In this document: piece by piece, positions 7,701 to 12,385 of the stretch
Numbering within the stretch: position 1 is the first letter of the stretch
Layout: each line of letters opens with the position of its first letter
NCBI GenBank assembly: GCA_025057335.1
Contig: JANWXG010000035.1
Location: 1-15,319 of the forward strand
DNA length: 15,319 nt
Reading direction: 5' to 3'
From: a bacterium
GTDB taxonomy: Bacteria; Armatimonadota; HRBIN16
Position numbers and translations under genes: made by a program
The notes under the pieces: model-generated
Told to the model about the DNA's origin: nothing
Database searches by the model: none
The model's input: only the letters and a program-made list of their open reading frames with translations

Positions 7701-10134
7701 GCCTTCCGCCCTGAGCAACAAATTGAGCAAGGTCACGCTGCGTATTCAGGTCGGTAATGCTGCCTGCTCCCGCCCACACGCTACCTGCGTAGGGCGCTGC
7801 CCACACGATGCACCGCTCTGCCACAAAAACCGTTTGCGTGGCGGTCAACGGGTTGTTTGGATCGGGCTGCTGCTCGCGGCGCGGTAGGTAAGCCAGATAC
7901 ACCGACTGAGGAATGGGACCGCGACACAGGATGCGCCAGAGATCATACTGCATCGAGTCGGTGATGATGGGGTCAGAGAACACCACATTCGGAGTAAACG
8001 CTCCGTATGAGCCTACCCCCAGCGCGTTCCAGGTGTCCCGCACTGGCTTTGGTTCGGTATCGGTGTCGCTCGACAGGTAGAAGCCTGACGAAGGTAGGTA
8101 GTTCAGGTCAATGTCCGTTAGCCAGGACTCCACGCCCCAATATCCGAACGTTCCCTTGCGGTCGTCAGAGGTGCGGAAGAACTTCTGTCCCAGCGTATAG
8201 TCCGACACAAACAGAATTTTGTGCGAAGCGGTGAAGGGACGCGTTGAGAAGCCCCACACGTTGTCGTAAATCTTCCAGTTCGACCGCTGGTTGGGGTTGA
8301 AGGGGTTGATGGCACGGTCGTATACGATGACATCAATGTACCAGTCGCTGGGGTTATTGGCGGGCGTTGCCCAGGTGCCTTCGTAGATAACGCCATCCGC
8401 CTCCTCACGCACCAGTCGCAGAGGCAGCCAATAGTCCCTAGCACGCGGGTTGCCCTCAGGGTCGGCTCCCGAAAAGGCGGAGCGGTCGTCTACCTCCGGC
8501 TCGTACATCTCCGCAGGGTAGCGCCGGAAGCCGAAGATGGAACGCGCCAGCATGGTGGGGCGCCCCGGCTCTGTTCCCGTGAGTGTGATGTACTGGTTGA
8601 AATTCGGGCTGTTCGGGTTGACGTTGATAGGCAAGCACTCGAACTCGGTGGGGATGATGGTCAGTCGGACCCCTTGTCCTTCTGCGGTGCCTGCGCCAGT
8701 CGGTCTACCCTGGTTCAGATACACCTTGCGCTCTACGCCGAGCGCGTCCTGGTATCGGCTGTCAGGGTCCTTGATTTGCAAGTAGACGGCTGCTACCCCG
8801 CTTTCACGGTCGCGCACCTTCACGCGGAAGGTCACGGTGGTACCGGGCAATACCTGGCGGCTAGGTAGTACTTCAACGATATCCCCCGAAGCAAACTTCA
8901 CTATCTCGGGGGCGCTGATGTCGACGACAGAGGTGACGAAGATGTCCCAGTTGCCCGCCCGGTTGCTGACATGCGCCAGCTTGAGGGCGGTGGTGAACTG
9001 CGACCAGGTGGGCATCTCCTCGTCGGAGGTGCGACCGTCATCGCGCGCGTCGATTCGGTACACGACGGCATCAGGCTCCGTGTTCACGATGCCCTCTGCG
9101 CTGGTTCGCGCATCGATATAGTAGACATCGAAAGTATTGCCTACTGCGTCGGGGGTGCCATCCCCGTTAGAGTCGTAACGGTTGGAGGCAAAAGCCAGCA
9201 GGTAGCTGGGAGGAGCGCCCGAAACGGGCAGAGGACGCCAGCTCCAGGCAGGTTGTTTATTCGTGCTTTGCACGCCGCCTGCCGAGAAGTTAGTTACCCG
9301 CCGCACCCGCGAGGGGTCCGGTGCAGCGATACCGGCTACCACTGTCCAGATATCGGTACCGTTGTCGGGGCGGACGGTGTTGCCTGCTGGGTCGGCGCGG
9401 TTGGAAGTGAAGGCAATCAGGTTGCCATCGGGAGACCAGGCAGGATGGGTATCGTTAGCGATGCCGCCTGTTATCTGGCGGATATCTCCGCTGGTGATGT
9501 TGATAGTAAAGATGTGATACACACTGCCCACTCGTCCCGCGAAGGCAATCTCCAGACCGCTGGGCGACCATGTCGGTTGGCGCACTTCGGAGAAGGGAAG
9601 CCCGATGCGCTCGCGGGTGAGGCTTAGTACGGCGCCAGTGGTCAAGTTGCGGATGAAAAGGTGATAGGGCGACGTAGCGGATTCGCGGGCGACATAGGCG
9701 AGGCGTCCCCCTTCGGGAGAGAGAGCGGGTTCAATCTGGTCGCCTGGCTCGGAGGTGACCTGCTGCAGTTCAGTTCCGTCAGGGCGCATCACGTAGATGC
9801 GAAAGTTTGTCCCCCGTGCGCCGTTGGTTGCGCTGACACGGTTGGAGTAGAAGTAGATGAAGCGGTCGTCGTAAGACCAGAAGGGTCCGAGTTCATCAGC
9901 TGCAGACCGGGTAAGGTTGGTAGTTTGCTCGGGGGTACCGCGCCCCTGCAGCATGTCCCAATCTCGCCGCAGGTCGACCGGTGCCCTGTCAGGGCTACCT
10001 ACAATCGGCACTCGCAGCTGTATCTGCCGTTGCGCCCAGCCTTCCCCCGGGAAGGCGACCAGCGCTGCAAGCAGCAGCAACAGCAGCGGAACTTTCATCT
10101 GTTTCCGACAAGCTTGACCTCTCGCCTCTATCAC
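4771..10134 (-). CDS. Giant exported multidomain protein: TolB-like beta-propeller, GATase-like region, four CarboxypepD-regulatory repeats, FlgD-Ig tail
   Basis: About 1787 residues from a GTG at 10134. It has a signal peptide (MKVPLLLLLLAALVAFPGEG core, cleavage near GWA-Q). PD40/TolB-like propeller blades lie at about 65-400 (HPAWSPDGNLIAFTSNR, QPTWSPSGLEIAFAGR, PALSPEGGRLAYVAR). An Ig-like stretch follows (VTFRVKVRDRESGVAAVYLQ), then about 635-985, which recalls a glutamine-amidotransferase-like fold (ILFVSDY, FVAQGGRLYVTGQD) but shows no catalytic triad I can identify. Four carboxypeptidase-regulatory-like domains sit at about 990-1358, each with a G.v.G.V...G...GA.V pattern and, in the third and fourth, ITGVDAG.Y. 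The last ~425 residues match the tail of the S8 protease two genes downstream and end in a FlgD-Ig domain (WDGRDRHGVSLPAGAYTVEI). The start rests on GGGAGGAGG at 10146-10154, 11 nt upstream; ATG 10098 (12 residues shorter) keeps the same signal peptide, while ATG 10191 lacks a ribosome binding site. It is first in its operon. A structural or binding role at the cell surface is likely; enzymatic activity is not shown. Confidence 0.88.
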   Translation of the reverse strand: MIEARGQACRKQMKVPLLLLLLAALVAFPGEGWAQRQIQLRVPIVGSPDRAPVDLRRDWDMLQGRGTPEQTTNLTRSAADELGPFWSYDDRFIYFYSNRVSATNGARGTNFRIYVMRPDGTELQQVTSEPGDQIEPALSPEGGRLAYVARESATSPYHLFIRNLTTGAVLSLTRERIGLPFSEVRQPTWSPSGLEIAFAGRVGSVYHIFTINITSGDIRQITGGIANDTHPAWSPDGNLIAFTSNRADPAGNTVRPDNGTDIWTVVAGIAAPDPSRVRRVTNFSAGGVQSTNKQPAWSWRPLPVSGAPPSYLLAFASNRYDSNGDGTPDAVGNTFDVYYIDARTSAEGIVNTEPDAVVYRIDARDDGRTSDEEMPTWSQFTTALKLAHVSNRAGNWDIFVTSVVDISAPEIVKFASGDIVEVLPSRQVLPGTTVTFRVKVRDRESGVAAVYLQIKDPDSRYQDALGVERKVYLNQGRPTGAGTAEGQGVRLTIIPTEFECLPINVNPNSPNFNQYITLTGTEPGRPTMLARSIFGFRRYPAEMYEPEVDDRSAFSGADPEGNPRARDYWLPLRLVREEADGVIYEGTWATPANNPSDWYIDVIVYDRAINPFNPNQRSNWKIYDNVWGFSTRPFTASHKILFVSDYTLGQKFFRTSDDRKGTFGYWGVESWLTDIDLNYLPSSGFYLSSDTDTEPKPVRDTWNALGVGSYGAFTPNVVFSDPIITDSMQYDLWRILCRGPIPQSVYLAYLPRREQQPDPNNPLTATQTVFVAERCIVWAAPYAGSVWAGAGSITDLNTQRDLAQFVAQGGRLYVTGQDVAWALTLNGLQANAFVTNVLKAQYLNDEPPSLDFFQRDTLSGGNSGENPFSRAPWDEHSYYQLQTNNIVYDPPVAGGFQISPGPDTNNPYFRDAAPNQRFIDGVNPIAPARTELTFEDGVQGLIYWGDPNTGGKVVYASFGHEGLNRRYYTLNNVAYGRNVAQKLMHNIVCWLRTGSVRGTVRTVDGNVPAKGALVRLRFGATYQPRVGPQFGTALTRADGTFIINGLDPAVYEVRVTYPGYVTQKVNLIAVHGGETSEVNILLTEAEPGTLRGRVTYPDGTTPIQGATVKAKEVVTGQEYSATTDAQGFYVIARIPTSRVEDGGGYDVTAEKEGFSPDQPPQPVRVSVPPATEVTQNFRLKPAPGNVTGTVTNARTGEGIAGARVVVRQAGREVASAVTNESGQYTITGVDAGTYEATASAAGFASQTRTITVQSTQTITENFQLEPVPPGSISGLVIRQGDQRPEEGVEVEVVSSNKTYRTTTEVARTEDGYTYNWRITGVDAGEYTVRVRKRGFTSDPESRTVTVVSERETRSVNFTLKPLRVFAAGLSLISVPFDYPTKRASEVLNVSEGDLRLFIWSLGRYVTYPNPPADRLRLGRGYFLNLNRSAVITEEGDSAPQDTPYDIPLTPGWNLIGTPFNFTLRWLDMKVQDGTNVLSVQDAIARGILRSGLWTYVSGQYVLSNELRPWQGYWVRANRAVTLLIDPTTRSRSASTRAALPVQVDGWLVQVVATAGGVVDSSNYFGVSNRASDGFDALDVERPPLLEGVPVVQVAFEHPEWGEYAGQYAVDVRSRAAGQVWRFTVTTNVASADVILRFPNVTRVPRHLQLVLVDEATGQRRTLRTLSAYTFRSGEGITTRSFRVEVQDAQTTSLRISNVSVISRGSSRTISFTLSGEAAVSVTVLRNGQPVRELLTQNTRSAGIHSVTWDGRDRHGVSLPAGAYTVEIRATSADGQSVRSVVPVVLTR

Positions 10135-10145
10135 CGCTTGCTTTT

Positions 10146-10154
10146 CCTCCTCCC
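10146..10154 (-). promoter_or_regulatory. Strong Shine-Dalgarno of the propeller gene
   Basis: GGGAGGAGG on the minus strand, 11 nt before the in-frame GTG at 10134 and 47 nt before the ATG at 10098. It lies in the untranslated leader, which argues for GTG as the true start, although the spacing is at the long end. Confidence 0.55.
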
Positions 10155-10204
10155 GTTTTCGTCGCCTACACACCAGCTGGCAACACGTCATTATTTCGTG
10201 GTGT

Positions 10205-10271
10205 CGCTCACAGTTCCTGCACGATTATATGTACGACCGCTCACTTTGTCAACATCTTACACAACGCTCAC
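10205..10271 (-). repeat. Three direct copies of GTGAGCG around the operon promoter
   Basis: The heptamer GTGAGCG occurs on the minus strand at 10271-10265 (upstream of -35), 10244-10238 (inside the -35/-10 spacer) and 10211-10205 (just after the predicted start of transcription). Steps are 27 and 33 bp. Three copies in under 70 bp placed over a core promoter look like candidate operator half-sites. No known regulator is assigned. Confidence 0.5.
10224..10252 (-). promoter_or_regulatory. Perfect-consensus sigma-70 promoter of the exported-protein operon
   Basis: Minus strand: -35 TTGACA (10252-10247), a 17-nt spacer, then -10 TATAAT (10229-10224). Both hexamers match consensus exactly. Transcription would begin near 10217, giving a leader of about 83 nt to the GTG at 10134. 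It sits in the short gap after coaE, so the exported-protein genes are set up for transcription independent of the polA-rpsA-coaE cluster. Such a strong core promoter flanked by repeats suggests high expression, possibly held by a repressor. Confidence 0.85.
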
Positions 10272-10275
10272 GCCG

Positions 10276-10878
10276 TTATTTCGCACCTTCTTCCAACAGC
10301 TCCTGCCAGACCTGCCAGCTTTGCGTGCGGGTGCGCTGTAGGTCCTCGCGATTCGATACGACCCAGTCGGCAAAAATCCTTTTGACGCGAGCGGGAAACT
10401 GCGCAGCGAAGCGACGGCTAATCTCCTCTTCGCTCCATCCCTTCGCCCTCAGACGAGCACGCTGTGCTCGCTCATCCGCCTCGACAACTACCACTCTGCC
10501 GAAGTCGCAATATAGGGCACATTCCACCAACAACGGCACTTCTACTACCACGATAGCTTCAGGCTCCTGCTGACGGATGGACTCGATCTGCCGAGACATC
10601 TCCTGCAGGATGAGGGGATGGCTGATGCGGTTGAGCCGTCGGCGCAATGCCTTGTCCGCAAAAACCGTCTCTCCCAGCTTCCTCCGGTTCAGTTCGCCGT
10701 TGGGTAGCAGGTATCCCTGCCCAAACTCTGCTACTATCGCCTGCCAGAGTGCCTGCTGCGGTGCGCTGAGGGTATGGGCAATCTGGTCTAGACTGAGGCT
10801 GTGTGCGCCCCACTCTTCGAACCATCTGAGCACAGTGCTCTTGCCTGCGGCGATGCCGCCTGTCACCGCCACCAGCAT
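10276..10878 (-). CDS. coaE: Dephospho-CoA kinase
   Basis: A 200-residue protein that phosphorylates the 3'-hydroxyl of the ribose in dephospho-CoA, the last step of coenzyme A synthesis in the cytoplasm. The P-loop TGGIAAGKST is at residues 6-15. Further family signatures are SLDQIAH, LNRRKLGETVFAD, the ISHPLI motif, VEVPLLVE, and RRFAAQFPARVKRIFADWVVSN near the C-terminus (the Q...K..AD..V.N pattern), with length typical of the family. The ATG at 10878 shares its A with the rpsA TGA stop (TGATG), so translation is probably coupled. A GTG at 10881 would add one residue. No good ribosome binding site is visible beyond the coupling. polA and coaE are neighbours in many bacteria, which supports the call. 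No intrinsic terminator follows the stop. Confidence 0.95.
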   Translation of the reverse strand: MLVAVTGGIAAGKSTVLRWFEEWGAHSLSLDQIAHTLSAPQQALWQAIVAEFGQGYLLPNGELNRRKLGETVFADKALRRRLNRISHPLILQEMSRQIESIRQQEPEAIVVVEVPLLVECALYCDFGRVVVVEADERAQRARLRAKGWSEEEISRRFAAQFPARVKRIFADWVVSNREDLQRTRTQSWQVWQELLEEGAK

Positions 10879-12311
10879 CACTGTTCTGCGACCGTGTGTT
10901 CTTCCCCTTGATTATTTGACGATGACTCTTCTGTTTCCGTTCGCAGTCCAAGGCTCTTGCCGACGACTTCGCCGATGGTGAACCCGCGTGAACCCGTGCT
11001 GCTATACTGCTCTCTCAGTTGCTGGTTCTCCTGCTCTTCGCGCTGCTTTTGCAAGCGACGCAGGCTGAGCACCATGCGACGCTCTGCAGGCTGCACTTGC
11101 ACTACCAGCGCCTCCACCTCTTGCCCTTCTTGAACCACCTCCGCAGCGTTGCGCACCCGCTTGGTGGACAGCTCCGACAGGGGGATAGTGGCTTCCAGAT
11201 CGCCCGGCAAATCCACGATGGCTCCGAAAGGCGCCAAGCGTGCGACTCGGCCTGTGACAATCTGCCCGACCTGATACTGCTTTTCCGCATCGAGCCAGGG
11301 GTCGGGGATGAGCTGCTTCATCCCTAGCGACACTTTGCGGGCACTGGGGTCCACGCGCAGCACCTGCACACGTACACGCTCGCCCTCGCGCAGCACGTCC
11401 GTCGGATGCTTTACCCGCTTCCACGCCATCTCGCTGATGTGCAGCAAGCCGTCGATACCGCCGAGGTCAATGAACGCGCCGTAGTCCACGATGCGACGCA
11501 CGGTGCCCTCTAGCACCTGTCCTTCTTGAATACTAGCAAACACCTGCTCGCGTTCTCGCTCGCGGCGTTCCTGTTCTGCCAGTCGGTGGGACAGCACCAC
11601 CTTGCGCCGCGCCCTGTCTACCTCTAGCACCTTCAGAGGAACCGTCTGTCCCACGTATTTCTCCAGCGCACTGTCGGGAAGGGGAGCGCGGCTGACCCCA
11701 ACATGCGACGCGGGCACGAATCCCCGTACCCCAACGTCCACCATCAAGCCGCCCTTCACCCGTTCGGTGACCGTGCCCTGCACCGTCTCGTTCGCCTGCA
11801 TCGCCTCTTCCAGACGCGACCAGGTGACCTCGTAGTCCGCCCGCTTCTTAGAGAGGATGACCTGCCCCTCTTCAGTCTCGGGCTTGAGCACCATGACATC
11901 GATCTCTTGACCGACCTGCACGACTTCCTCAGGGGACTGGTGAGGCAGGCGGGTGAGTTCGTTCAGGGGGATAATCCCTTCCGACTTGGTGCCGATGTCT
12001 ACCAGTACGCCGTTCTCGTCGACATGGACGACGATGCCGCGCAGTAGCTCCCCCTTGCGCACGGTGCGTGTGGCGCGTTCCAGCTCCTCCGTGCTCATCT
12101 GCTGCACGGCGCGAGCGAATTCGTCGACCTCAGGAACAGGCTCTGAAGTGGCAGCTATCTCCTCAGCGACAGGCTCTGGGGCAACCGTCTCCTCCGCAAC
12201 AACCTCTGGAGCTGCAGCTACCTCCTCAGCAACAGGCTCTGGAGCAATCGCCTCCTCCGAAACCTGTTCCGTCGGTACCGTCGTCTCTTCTCTCAGGTCT
12301 TCCTGCATCAT
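10878..12311 (-). CDS. rpsA: 30S ribosomal protein S1, four S1 domains
   Basis: 477 residues. It binds mRNA on the small ribosomal subunit and helps initiation. Four S1 RNA-binding repeats are visible: about 87-160 (GELLRGIVVHVDENGVLVDI), 172-241 (GTVTERVKGGLMVDVGVRGF), 260-333 (EGTVRRIVDYGAFIDLGGID, the best conserved) and 346-418 (VTGRVARLAPFGAIVDLPGD). Four domains, against six in E. coli, match the shorter S1 proteins of several other phyla. Residues about 5-65 are an acidic, repetitive extension (EPVAEE units), and the tail is Gln/Glu/Ser rich and probably disordered. The start is ATG 12311, with GGGAG seven bases upstream at 12319-12323. The frame stays open further upstream but would overlap polA without any S1 homology. 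It lies 74 nt after polA and overlaps coaE by one base, suggesting a polA-rpsA-coaE operon. Confidence 0.93.
   Translation of the reverse strand: MMQEDLREETTVPTEQVSEEAIAPEPVAEEVAAAPEVVAEETVAPEPVAEEIAATSEPVPEVDEFARAVQQMSTEELERATRTVRKGELLRGIVVHVDENGVLVDIGTKSEGIIPLNELTRLPHQSPEEVVQVGQEIDVMVLKPETEEGQVILSKKRADYEVTWSRLEEAMQANETVQGTVTERVKGGLMVDVGVRGFVPASHVGVSRAPLPDSALEKYVGQTVPLKVLEVDRARRKVVLSHRLAEQERREREREQVFASIQEGQVLEGTVRRIVDYGAFIDLGGIDGLLHISEMAWKRVKHPTDVLREGERVRVQVLRVDPSARKVSLGMKQLIPDPWLDAEKQYQVGQIVTGRVARLAPFGAIVDLPGDLEATIPLSELSTKRVRNAAEVVQEGQEVEALVVQVQPAERRMVLSLRRLQKQREEQENQQLREQYSSTGSRGFTIGEVVGKSLGLRTETEESSSNNQGEEHTVAEQ
12151..12248 (-). repeat. Degenerate tandem repeat encoding the acidic EPVAEE extension of S1
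   Basis: Two ~35-nt segments starting at 12151 and 12214 (63-nt, 21-codon period) match at about 31 of 35 positions, with a more diverged copy between them. Most differences are at third codon positions. In protein this reads as about 10-11-residue units such as APEPVAEEV, APEVVAEET and APEPVAEEI. Confidence 0.7.
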
Positions 12312-12385
12312 GAAAGCACTCCCTGTGTATTCGCCGCACAAACGTGCCTTATAGGTTTTGCCGTCGCACTTCGCCTTTCCTGCTT
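12312..12385 (-). other. Short polA-rpsA intergenic leader with small hairpin
   Basis: 74 nt between the polA TAG and the rpsA ATG. It holds a small inverted repeat (GCAC-GTTT-GTGC on the minus strand) and the GGGAG ribosome binding site at 12319-12323. I see no convincing promoter hexamers or terminator, so rpsA is probably read from the polA promoter or from one inside polA. Confidence 0.4.

Larger units (their letters stand above)
10184..10283 (-). repeat. 15-bp imperfect direct repeat flanking the operon promoter
   Basis: Minus strand: CGAAATAACGGCGTG (10283-10269, overlapping the coaE stop codon) and CGAAATAATGACGTG (10198-10184, in the operon leader) agree at 13 of 15 positions. The copies are 85 bp apart with the promoter between them. 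The upstream copy partly encodes the last codons of coaE, so coincidence is possible. Confidence 0.45.

Noticed and set aside
4771..10134. Propeller giant as the Tol-Pal protein TolB
   Set aside because: PD40-type blades are shared, but the protein is about four times TolB length, carries extra exported domains, and has no tolA/tolQ/tolR/pal neighbours.
9661..10341. Plus-strand open frame spanning the end of the propeller gene, the promoter and the coaE end
   Set aside because: Low-complexity translation with no recognisable family; it runs across a well-supported minus-strand promoter and two real genes.
12312..12385. TATAAG as a -10 for a separate rpsA promoter
   Set aside because: No -35-like hexamer lies at 16-18 bp upstream.
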